Source of the DNA: JBBDQZ01 sp040905705
Lineage (GTDB): Bacteria > Bacteroidota > Rhodothermia > Balneolales > Natronogracilivirgulaceae
Direction: 5' to 3'
DNA length: 31,161 nt
Assembly (NCBI GenBank): GCA_040905705.1
Contig: JBBDQZ010000045.1
Coordinates: 1-31,161, forward strand
Shown here: positions 24,501-31,161 of the stretch, one piece after another
Layout: every line of letters starts with the position of its first letter
Position numbering within the stretch: the first letter of the stretch is position 1
Translations under genes and position numbers: made by a program
The notes under the pieces: model-generated
Databases searched by the model: none
Told to the model about the DNA's origin: nothing
Seen by the model: only the letters and a program-made list of their open reading frames with translations

Positions 24501-24574
24501 CCAGTGGTGTATACATTGCTGTATTGCGAGCCGAAGGCCGGACCGAAACCGTCAAGATGAGCCTTGTTAAATAA
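21515..24574 (+). CDS. Secreted subtilisin-family (S8) protease with T9SS sorting domain
   Basis: 1019 residues. Signal peptide (1-26, ending HAFGQ), a propeptide with EYLPGTIIVKL and GVAYAEPHYV of the fervidolysin type, then the catalytic domain with D208 (AIVDSG), H274 (HGTHVAGT), N367 (AAAGNN) and S440 (GTSMSAP). About 400 residues of beta-rich sequence follow. The end is a type A sorting domain: LYQNFPNPFN (near 935), LSIYNVLGQRV, and LASGVYIAVLRAEGR…MSLVK. The enzyme should be exported by Sec, cross the outer membrane by T9SS and degrade protein outside the cell. A PorZ-like T9SS component is encoded 3 kb away. It stands alone; the next gene is convergent. Confidence 0.95.
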   Translation: MTFRHLLSVFVLTLVFSPVPFSHAFGQKSTPEYLPGTIIVKLEDREQFFKLQNGIGELRPNDKSSWEKTLTETRADSDPATILAESMQNQSMVEMMPVFRSGASSDISRLKRAGSQPDHLQELAEGFERTYTITYSSGKDPLELALEIARLPGVAYAEPHYVHETTDEFIPNDPRIGNTGHDYFEYQNFFQAWSVSQGSTDVVIAIVDSGVYYDHPDLVNKLWRNPEPGRANDYFPSWEIVNDTIGWNFWESGNVFAGEEPVQNGNPVGNYSTHGTHVAGTAAADTDNEEGISGTGFHAQFMPIKVGGTRQYPRTVAYGMHGILYAAINGADIINCSFGSTSYSEFEQEVMDFATAQGSLIVAAAGNNANNELFYPAAYKNVLAVGSVRQTYNDEISHFSNYGYYVDVFAMGEGLLSTFFDYDENTVSWTPSYARNTGTSMSAPVVSGLAALIKAENPEWSPQRVANQIRVNARSIHTTNTGDIYKNRLGKGLIDAYAAMVNRKPGLQITGVSYETTEGHKINTGESGSVIVNGINYGESSSGVMMELEILQPGISLISNIQNTGYVDTDDSFSVAFEIEISHDFRLDEFPLFHLEKSDAGTDYSDFFMFVYEQLLYEILDVNTILTSISSDGTIGYMDALSSSGGIGFNLEDYGELLFEAGLIITADKQLPGFSNKERVVINQIRDSTHITRHFLPVENFRFMRSGGYSDLDGRAVFVSSEHPVADEVEVEMQTFAFSRQGVDQTFFVKYTITNNSLATLHDMYVGLYNDWDIRGYYNDRTGFIEDDSLIYIFDTSGPPLLTVAHMGEISSALAINNASGMTLRNANSRDDSLRFGVYYSEDFTFYDGFTDKEKYLALTAGTERPTVAGDISLVTATGPFTLRPLASVNVGFIYGWGEDPDDLRSQIAAARNMQLFEVSPPGEYTRYREVADEVSLYQNFPNPFNTSTNLEFHITEPGPVELSIYNVLGQRVATLVNDQVDERAQFVSFDASQLASGVYIAVLRAEGRTETVKMSLVK

Positions 24575-24621
24575 TATCATATAACCACAGGAAGATAAAG
24601 AACCGGTGACTCCGGATCAGG

Positions 24622-25152
24622 TTATGAATCCTGATCTCCCCTTGCATCAACCGGATACTTTTTTGCCATCTCGAGAATTTCACGCGAATGATCCAGCCGT
24701 TGCTTCCGACGTCGTTCAGCCTGTTCAAACTGTTGCTTCTCATACGCTGTTTCCGGAACAATAACCGGAACCGGCCGTGGTTTTCCGTTGGGATCTACCG
24801 CCACAAACGAGTAAAAAGACGTGGTACACAGACGCTTATCTCCGGTTCGCAGATTTTCTGCCCAGGCATGCAATGCTATTTCCATGGATGTACGGAACGT
24901 TCGGGTCACTTCCCCTTCAATGACCACCACTTCTCCAAGAGCAACCGCACTCAGAAATTTAACACTGTCCACAGCAACGGTGACGACATTACTGTTGCAA
25001 TGGCGTTGTGCGGAAATGGCCGCACAAATATCCATCCACTGCATTAGCTTGCCACCCATAAGGTTGCCCAACGGATTCGTATCGTTAGGCATCACCAGTT
25101 CATGCATTCTGACCCTGGAATCGGATACTGTTTTTTTCTTGCTTTTAGTCAT
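24622..25152 (-). CDS. Acyl-CoA thioesterase, hotdog fold (YciA/ACOT type)
   Basis: 176 residues, one hotdog domain: MPNDTNPLGNLMGGKLMQWM with the catalytic-region Asn/Asp (NPLGN..GG..M.WMD), then VTVAVDSVKFLSAVALGEVV and a core strand set ending in TTSFYSFVAVD. It hydrolyses acyl-CoA esters in the cytoplasm; chain preference cannot be read from the sequence. A charged helical tail of about 40 residues (AYEKQQFEQAERRRKQRLDH) follows and is common in this family. It is convergent with the subtilase and divergent from the GNAT-nitrilase gene. Confidence 0.92.
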   Translation of the reverse strand: MTKSKKKTVSDSRVRMHELVMPNDTNPLGNLMGGKLMQWMDICAAISAQRHCNSNVVTVAVDSVKFLSAVALGEVVVIEGEVTRTFRTSMEIALHAWAENLRTGDKRLCTTSFYSFVAVDPNGKPRPVPVIVPETAYEKQQFEQAERRRKQRLDHSREILEMAKKYPVDARGDQDS

Positions 25153-25291
25153 TTGAAAAAGTTTATCAGGGATATAAAAAGAAGGACTCTTCCGGCCGAA
25201 GCTTATTTGCCATAATAATAAAAGTTCCGCACTTTATTTATTTACAACAGTTGAACATATTAATCTATCACTATCTAGTCTATCCGAGGCC

Positions 25292-26926
25292 ATGACAACA
25301 GATTACAGCCATCCCAGTCTTGAGATCCGTTCATTGAAGCAGAGTGATTTCAAAGCACTTAAGGCTTTGCAACTGAAGTGCTTCCCCGATATGGAGCCTT
25401 ACGGATATCAGCAGTTCCGCTCTCAGCTGAAACACTTCCGCGAAGGACAAACCGGGGTCTTTTACGAGGGAACGCTGATCGGCTCCGGAAGCACTTTGAT
25501 CCTTGACCTGGACGAATACTCGGCTGATCATACCTGGGAAGAGATCGCAGACGACGGATTCATCCGTAACCACGATCCCGAAGGAGACACATTGTATGGT
25601 ATCGAAGTGATGGTAGATCCGGAATATCGCAACATGAAAATCGGACGGCGTATTTATGAGGAGCGGAAAAACCTTTGTCGAGAGTGGAATCTGCGACGTA
25701 TTCTCGTGGGTGGGCGTCTGCCCAATTATCACAAATATCAAAAAAAGATGGATATCTACGCATATGTCCGCTCTGTGATGAACAAGAAGATTTCTGATCC
25801 CGTGCTCACATTTCAGTTAAAAAATGACTTCGTAGTAAAACGCATCATACGAAACTATCTGAAGGAGGATACCGATTCGGGCGGATATGCCGCATTGCTT
25901 GAGTGGACCAATTTTGAATATCAAACCCTGGCTCCGAAACAACGTATTACATCCATGCCTGTCCGCATTTGCTGTGTTCAATATCAGATGCGAAAAATCG
26001 AAAGTTTCGATGACTTCACCACTCAGGTGGAATATTTTGTAGATGTAGCTTCTGATTACAAATCCGATTTTGTATTGTTTCCGGAGCTGCTGACAACCCA
26101 GCTGCTCAGCTTTGAAAAAGAGAAACGTCCCGGGCTTGCTTCCCGGGAATTGGCAAAATACACCGATCAATACATTAAATTCTTCCAGGACATGGCCTTA
26201 AGCTACAATGTCAATATTATCGGGGGCTCACATTTCACACTGGAAAAAGATCACGTCTTTAACGTTTCGTATCTATTCCGTCGCGATGGTACCATTGATA
26301 AACAGTATAAAATACATATCACCCCAAGTGAAAGCCTGTGGTGGGGCGTACAGTCCGGTTCCACCCCGAAAGTATTCGATACCGACCGTGGTAAAATCGC
26401 CATTAACATCTGCTATGATGTCGAATTTCCGGAAATGGCCCGGTTTGCCGTAGACAACGGTGCACACATCCTCTTTGTCCCTTATTGTACCGATGAGCGG
26501 CACGGATTTACAAGGGTGCGCACCTGCGCTCAGGCCCGTGCAATCGAAAACCAAATTTTTGTCGCCATGGCAGGAACCACCGGCAACATTCCTTCCGTAG
26601 AAAACCTGGCTATACAATATGCCCAATCCGCAATTTTTACTCCCTCCGATTTTCCTTTCAGCCGGGACGGCATTGCCGCAATTACCGACGAAAATGCCGA
26701 GATGGTTGTCATTGCTGATGTTGACGTTGAGGTGCTTCGCCGTTCGCGACACTCCGGAACCGTGATGCCCCTCAAGGATCGCCGCCGCGACCTATACAGC
26801 ATCCGGTTTCGTGACCTTCCGGAGTACAGCCGGGTCATGCCTGATGACGCGCTGTTTGATGGAGAAAAAGACGAAAAAGGATATGATGGGCAGGATGAAC
26901 ATAGCTCACGAAATAAAAAGGGGTAA
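25292..26926 (+). CDS. Fused GNAT acetyltransferase and carbon-nitrogen hydrolase
   Basis: 544 residues. The N-terminal half (about 8-200) is a GNAT fold with the CoA-binding region MVDPEYRNMKIGRRIYEE. The second half (about 223-520) is a nitrilase-superfamily enzyme with the catalytic triad E265 (LFPELL), K340 (KQYKIHITPSE) and C374 (NICYDVEFPE). Such fusions are widespread in the Bacteroidota group and other bacteria, without a settled substrate; the link suggests that an N-acyl group is moved or removed from one small molecule. The stop codon lies inside the 3' end of the convergent SRP RNA gene (7-base overlap). Confidence 0.95.
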   Translation: MTTDYSHPSLEIRSLKQSDFKALKALQLKCFPDMEPYGYQQFRSQLKHFREGQTGVFYEGTLIGSGSTLILDLDEYSADHTWEEIADDGFIRNHDPEGDTLYGIEVMVDPEYRNMKIGRRIYEERKNLCREWNLRRILVGGRLPNYHKYQKKMDIYAYVRSVMNKKISDPVLTFQLKNDFVVKRIIRNYLKEDTDSGGYAALLEWTNFEYQTLAPKQRITSMPVRICCVQYQMRKIESFDDFTTQVEYFVDVASDYKSDFVLFPELLTTQLLSFEKEKRPGLASRELAKYTDQYIKFFQDMALSYNVNIIGGSHFTLEKDHVFNVSYLFRRDGTIDKQYKIHITPSESLWWGVQSGSTPKVFDTDRGKIAINICYDVEFPEMARFAVDNGAHILFVPYCTDERHGFTRVRTCAQARAIENQIFVAMAGTTGNIPSVENLAIQYAQSAIFTPSDFPFSRDGIAAITDENAEMVVIADVDVEVLRRSRHSGTVMPLKDRRRDLYSIRFRDLPEYSRVMPDDALFDGEKDEKGYDGQDEHSSRNKKG

Positions 26927-27018
26927 GCTACCTGCATCGCACCGCTACAACCTCCTGCCGCTGCTACCTTCCGGTCCTGACGGTGTTGAGAGGGAGCTGG
27001 CCGTGCAGAACTTACCCC
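26920..27018 (-). ncRNA. ffs: Signal recognition particle RNA (small bacterial type)
   Basis: The minus strand contains the universally conserved SRP core GTCAGGACCGGAAGGTAGCA (loop GGAA with the Ffh-binding asymmetric loop), and the ends GGGGTAAG/CTTACCCC pair to close the rod. Length is about 99 bases. After the closing stem the minus strand continues into TTTTTATTT, a likely transcription stop. The 3' end overlaps the last 7 bases of the convergent GNAT-nitrilase gene. Confidence 0.92.
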
Positions 27019-27094
27019 ATACTCAAGTAATTTTTCCTGAAACATCCATGGCTATCGTTTTCAAAAATGCGGCACATGACTAAACTATGAATGC

Positions 27095-27136
27095 TCCATT
27101 TGTATTAAAAACCATCTGATTTTTAATACAAATGGA
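27095..27136. terminator. 17-bp perfect hairpin between tRNA-Ala and SRP RNA
   Basis: TCCATTTGTATTAAAAA (27095-27111) pairs with TTTTTAATACAAATGGA (27120-27136) around eight bases. It lies downstream of the minus-strand tRNA and upstream of the SRP RNA, so it probably ends tRNA transcription. Confidence 0.75.
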
Positions 27137-27181
27137 ATTTCAGCTCAATGTTATAACGTATTCGAGCTCTTTATTACGGTG

Positions 27182-27255
<74 letters not shown>

Positions 27256-27505
27256 GTTGCATCAAATAAAACACTTTAATCGCATTTTACAACAAGCAAT
27301 AAATATAAGAAATTCCTGATCTCTCTACAATAAGAGATAGGTTTTGATCCTCATAGCCCTGACCCCAGTGGAGATGGCCCGGGCAGAGACAGAAGCGGGC
27401 TGCTGCAAGATTCATGCCGGTACAGAGGAGTCCGAATGGCAGAAAAACAGATATGGAAACATACTGTATTGATCATGCAATCTATCGGTAACAATCACGT
27501 GCGGG

Positions 27506-29857
27506 TCAGCGAACCACCACAAGTTTTCCGATTCCCCGCTGTTCATTTTGACCGTCGACTGAAACGATGATATAGATTCCGGTGGACACTCTATCGCCAC
27601 GAAAATCCCGGACATCCCATTCAACCCGGCCACCACGTGTTTCAAGACGCCTGACCATCCTTCCGTCAATCGTCAGGACGCGAACGATGGTTTGATCCGA
27701 CAGGCGGTCGATAACAACCCGCTCGCTGTTCTCTTGACTGTATGAAAACGGGTTGGGATAGATAAACAGCTCATCCATTTCAGCGACGCTTCCACGAATG
27801 ACATCGGTGTAACTGACAAGCCCCTGGTCTGTTGCAATAAAAACCTGTCCGGTCGTATTGTCATAGGCTACCGAGGTGATGGAATTGGAATTGAGGGGAC
27901 TGTTTTCCGTAGTAAAATTTTTAACAGCACGGAATCGGCCTCCTTCTTCTTCTACAAGCCAAATTCCCTCACCATCCGTGCCGATCCATTTTTGATTGGC
28001 GGAATTGACAGCAATACTGGTGACATGAGAGGTTCTAAGCAAAAAGGGTGAATCGGCACTATCATCAGCATTGATTAACAAGCTCGCCTGACGATCGCTC
28101 GTGCCGCCATCAATAATCCGTTGCGGAAAAGGAAATCGGGCTATTCCGTAATCGGTACCAATCCAAATCTCACCCCGGCGATCCTGTACCACGACATTCA
28201 CTTTCGGATGAGGCAAATTCCCGCCTCCCGGTTCATCCCTTAATATCACCCCCTCATCGATCTCGTCTCCATTCAGGCGTTTGACAACCAATCCGCGTCC
28301 CGCACCTTCATTGTTTTGTAAGGGAAGCCATAACTGATCATAGGAATCAACCGTTACTTTTGAGTAGAGTTCATTTTGATTCAGCCCGGAGACCCTCGGA
28401 ATAACCGTCCACTCTTCCGATTCCGGAACAAAACGATACAATGAATTCAGATGATTTCCCCAGCTGACCACCCAGAGATTATCGTACCGGTCGGAAGTCA
28501 GCCCGCTTGCAACAATAAAACTCGATCCCGGGACATGACCATCCAGGATGGAATTTCCACTGTCCCAAATCTTCACCTCGTCCGTCACCGGATCATGTTG
28601 TGCAACACCTCTGCCCCATGAACCGAAAAAGAAAAAGCGGCTGTTGCTGGCCGAGGTAAACACACTGTGGAAATCCTTTTGTTCCAGCTCCGAATGGGTA
28701 AGATTATTAAAGTTATCCCACCGGTTATCGCGGTACAAATAATAACCGGACTGCCGGTTGCCCGTACCCTGCCGGCCCAGGAGATCGTTCGATCCGGAAG
28801 CCAGAATACCATCCCGGACATGAATATCTGAAAAACTGTTCATGTAAGGGCCTTCCGGCAAGAAGGAATGTTGAAACACCCCGGTTTGCAAATTGTTCAC
28901 CCTGATCCCGAGGTTGGTTGTGCCTAAGAGCAATTCGTTGGAGTCCTCCCTCACAAAAACGGTATTCAATGGTTCTCCCTCATTGATATCTATAATTCGA
29001 AGCGATTGATCCGGTTGATAAAGCATCACCTCCGTATCATTCCATGCCACGAGGAATTCTCCGTTTTGTGATATTTCAAGATGGTCGATTTCCCGGCCTT
29101 CAAAATAATCCATCTCTTCCCACTCTGTTTCATTATATCGTCGAACAGAATTTCCGGTCAGCGCGTAAACAGCTTCCTTGTAGGTAACAATAGACGTAAC
29201 ATTACCGTCAAAACCATCATCCGCTCCAAAATTTGTCCAATTCTCCGGTACAACAAGATCCCCAGCGGATGTGTCAGCCATGGCTACACCGGCGGGTGTT
29301 GCAGCGAAAAAACGCTGGCCGTCAACCAAAACGGCATTGACTATGGTTCCACCGGGAAAATCTCCAAGATTTGAATAGGTATCACGCGTAGCTTCAGAAT
29401 CCGGGTCAAACAGCACGATCCCGAAATCAGTTGCAATAACGGCATAATCCTCCATCGGCACAAACTGATTTACTCCCCGATTTGTGAATCGACTTGCCCT
29501 GGCAATATCTGAAAATTGACGAAACATACCAGACTGCCGGTCATACACCTCGAACATTCCATCTCCATATCCCAACCAGAGCAACCCTTTTCCCCGGTCA
29601 TAAGTAACCACCTGCGGATTGATCCGGTACATACCTTCGGTTGTGGTATATTTTTCCAAAATATCCCCGTCATCTGCCACAAATAATCCGCCTTCCGTTG
29701 AAGCCCATATCCGCCCATCCTCGTCCTGTAAAATATCAAGTACCGTTGATTGAGAACTATGGGAACTCCAGCTACCGATGGGCTGTGCTGCCAAATCACA
29801 AATGAACCCAGTAACAAGCACGATTAGAAAAGCGGACACAAACCGGTTACACATCAT
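27506..29857 (-). CDS. porZ: PorZ-like beta-propeller protein with T9SS sorting domain
   Basis: 783 residues from ATG 29857 (a second ATG follows at once; no strong ribosome site, and an upstream GTG frame start is less likely). Signal peptide FVSAFLIVLVTGFICDLAAQ, then repeated propeller blades with WASTEGGLFV, IWIGTDYGIARF, WIGTDGEGIW and FIATDQGLV, as in two-component-regulator propeller and PorZ proteins. The final 80 residues are a sorting domain (LFIYPNPFS, VRVLTIDGRMVRRLE, VSTGIYIIVS). PorZ works at the cell surface in T9SS, in handing A-LPS to the sortase. The symbol is offered because the N-terminal opening and domain order fit PorZ; a generic propeller protein is the alternative. 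Confidence 0.78.
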   Translation of the reverse strand: MMCNRFVSAFLIVLVTGFICDLAAQPIGSWSSHSSQSTVLDILQDEDGRIWASTEGGLFVADDGDILEKYTTTEGMYRINPQVVTYDRGKGLLWLGYGDGMFEVYDRQSGMFRQFSDIARASRFTNRGVNQFVPMEDYAVIATDFGIVLFDPDSEATRDTYSNLGDFPGGTIVNAVLVDGQRFFAATPAGVAMADTSAGDLVVPENWTNFGADDGFDGNVTSIVTYKEAVYALTGNSVRRYNETEWEEMDYFEGREIDHLEISQNGEFLVAWNDTEVMLYQPDQSLRIIDINEGEPLNTVFVREDSNELLLGTTNLGIRVNNLQTGVFQHSFLPEGPYMNSFSDIHVRDGILASGSNDLLGRQGTGNRQSGYYLYRDNRWDNFNNLTHSELEQKDFHSVFTSASNSRFFFFGSWGRGVAQHDPVTDEVKIWDSGNSILDGHVPGSSFIVASGLTSDRYDNLWVVSWGNHLNSLYRFVPESEEWTVIPRVSGLNQNELYSKVTVDSYDQLWLPLQNNEGAGRGLVVKRLNGDEIDEGVILRDEPGGGNLPHPKVNVVVQDRRGEIWIGTDYGIARFPFPQRIIDGGTSDRQASLLINADDSADSPFLLRTSHVTSIAVNSANQKWIGTDGEGIWLVEEEGGRFRAVKNFTTENSPLNSNSITSVAYDNTTGQVFIATDQGLVSYTDVIRGSVAEMDELFIYPNPFSYSQENSERVVIDRLSDQTIVRVLTIDGRMVRRLETRGGRVEWDVRDFRGDRVSTGIYIIVSVDGQNEQRGIGKLVVVR

Positions 29858-30093
29858 GTATAAATAAAACAGTCGGTGAAATAGCACAAAAATTCAAGTA
29901 CAGCGTCTTCAAGATTCCTGCAAGGGTGAATCTATTAAAATAACTCCGGAATTGAAAGATAACGGGAGTTTATCGATTTTCATTGCCAACATAATATTTC
30001 AAGATACACGAATGTTGTATAGCTTTTAAAGCTTTAATAACGTAGTCTATCTTTTTCTGTGTAATTGCATATCCGGAAAACCCGATTCAAATC

Positions 30094-31125
30094 ATGTCTC
30101 GTTTTCTTCTTCTTATTGTTGTTTTGATCTTGATGATCCTGGTTTGGTTGTTCCTTCCCGTTTCCGATCCCCCCGAAATCACTTCTCCGGTCGAAATACC
30201 GGTCATCCCATTTTCCGTTAAGGAAGCTGCAGACTCCATCAGACAAGCCGAAATTCGATCGGGTCCACTTAAACCGGACAATCACGCACGTATAGTGTGG
30301 AATCCTGAATACGCCCATCAAAAAGCACCTTGCAGCATTGTTTATCTCCACGGTTATTCTGCCAGTTATGGGGAAGGGGCTCCTGCCCATATCCGTATAG
30401 CCCGTGATCTGGGATGTCATCTGTATATAGCACGTCTTCACGCCCATGGATTGCGTACCAACGAGCCTCTTCAGGATTTTTATGCGGATTCACTTTTAAC
30501 AAGTTCAGGGTATGCTCTCGCCATCGGTGAATTGCTGGGGGAACATGTCATTGTTACAGGCACTTCAATGGGAGGGACGCTGGCCCTTCACCTGGCCTCC
30601 CGATTCCCTGATAAAATCGATGCACTTGTACTCCTGTCTCCATTAATAGGATTTGCATCAAAAACTTCGATGCTGTTTGATACATCGTGGGGTCAGCGCA
30701 TCATGCGCCTGTTCCTGGGTGGGCGTTTCATTTTCAACCAGCCGGAAAACGACGATCATGCCCGTTACTGGTATGGACGCTACCATATTAAATCATTAAT
30801 GACACTTTCACATCTCAAGAACGAGCTGTTATCCGATGATATGTACTCACGCATTCAACAGCCGGTGTTTACCGGTTATTACTATAAAGATGAAAAACAT
30901 CAGGACCAGGTGGTATCGGTTTCTGCCATACTGAAAATAAAAGAAAAACTGGGGACACCGGACGACAAGATTCAATTCATGGCTTTCCCGGATGCAGGTG
31001 CACATGTCATCAGTTCGGCTTACCGGTCACCCGCTCACGAACAGGTTTATGAGGCGGTTACCCGTTTTCTGAAAAAGCAGCTGGTTTCAGAAATTCCGGG
31101 TAGCTCAAATCGAGTAGGAAGATAA
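30094..31125 (+). CDS. Membrane-anchored alpha/beta hydrolase
   Basis: 343 residues. A strongly hydrophobic N-terminus (FLLLIVVLILMILVWLFLP) is a signal anchor. The hydrolase fold has the oxyanion region VYLHGYSASY, the nucleophile elbow GTSMGGT with S158, a lid segment, and FPDAGAHVIS near residue 305, likely giving the catalytic His. It resembles monoacylglycerol-lipase-like carboxylesterases facing the periplasm. The substrate is unknown. The stop codon lies within the first arm of the terminator hairpin. Confidence 0.88.
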   Translation: MSRFLLLIVVLILMILVWLFLPVSDPPEITSPVEIPVIPFSVKEAADSIRQAEIRSGPLKPDNHARIVWNPEYAHQKAPCSIVYLHGYSASYGEGAPAHIRIARDLGCHLYIARLHAHGLRTNEPLQDFYADSLLTSSGYALAIGELLGEHVIVTGTSMGGTLALHLASRFPDKIDALVLLSPLIGFASKTSMLFDTSWGQRIMRLFLGGRFIFNQPENDDHARYWYGRYHIKSLMTLSHLKNELLSDDMYSRIQQPVFTGYYYKDEKHQDQVVSVSAILKIKEKLGTPDDKIQFMAFPDAGAHVISSAYRSPAHEQVYEAVTRFLKKQLVSEIPGSSNRVGR

Positions 31126-31153
31126 AAGTATCAAGTTAAAGATACTTTTATCT
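31120..31153 (+). terminator. Hairpin at the end of the alpha/beta hydrolase gene
   Basis: AGATAAAAGTATC (31120-31132) pairs with GATACTTTTATCT (31141-31153) around eight bases. The second arm holds a T-run, and the hairpin begins in the last codon of the gene. The window ends eight bases later. Confidence 0.7.
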
Positions 31154-31161
31154 GTCCTCTC

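Noticed and set aside
30034..30447. Long minus-strand frame under the alpha/beta hydrolase
   Set aside because: Antisense shadow of a clear coding gene; composition without recognisable motif.

Overview
The window looks like chromosome from a Balneolota/Rhodothermota-type member of the wider Bacteroidota group. Two proteins point to a type IX secretion (T9SS) lineage: a secreted subtilase with a C-terminal sorting domain (about 21.5-24.6 kb) and a PorZ-like beta-propeller protein (27.5-29.9 kb). Many starts have GGAGG-like ribosome sites, and base composition is moderate. The assignment rests on protein style only; no search was run.

Region 1 (1-3.0 kb) is a mercury-resistance block: the tail of a heavy-metal-associated (MerP/MerTP-like) domain, merA whose N-terminal metal-binding domain is broken by one base at an A8 run, a textbook MerR promoter (19-bp spacer, perfect 16-bp dyad), a 50-residue protein with 8 cysteines directly under that promoter, merR with the full mercury-binding cysteine triad, a tiny Cys-containing frame and a terminator.

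Region 2 (3.0-5.2 kb, minus strand) holds a membrane protein, an AhpD/CMD-fold protein and an AraC-type regulator. Region 3 (5.6-8.3 kb) is the core of arsenosugar synthesis: an AhpD-like partner, ArsS and ArsM. Downstream of arsM lies a debris zone (8.3-9.0 kb) with the wreck of a PiT phosphate permease and an ~85% identical fragment of the Region 2 membrane gene.

Region 4 (9.1-11.2 kb) is an ECF sigma factor, its RskA-like anti-sigma factor and an exported thioredoxin-fold protein. Region 5 (17.1 to 11.3 kb, minus strand) is a tightly overlapping five-gene operon: small membrane protein, MerA-like flavoprotein with a lost catalytic Glu, outer-membrane barrel, DUF3179 lipoprotein and an HWE/HisKA_2-type sensor kinase. 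This is the best candidate for an undescribed system.

Region 6 (17.3-19.4 kb) has a SAM methyltransferase and, convergent to it, the two glycosyltransferases usually tied to arsenosugars, so the arsenosugar genes are split by about 9 kb. Region 7 (19.4-21.5 kb) is a HAD phosphatase flanked by two gene fragments, an NRDE/TANGO2 N-terminus and an ATP-grasp C-terminus. Region 8 (21.5-31.1 kb) is housekeeping-like: subtilase, acyl-CoA thioesterase, GNAT-nitrilase fusion, SRP RNA, tRNA-Ala(GGC), PorZ-like protein and an alpha/beta hydrolase. Metal and metalloid handling (Hg, As) and thiol redox chemistry are the common thread of the first 19 kb.
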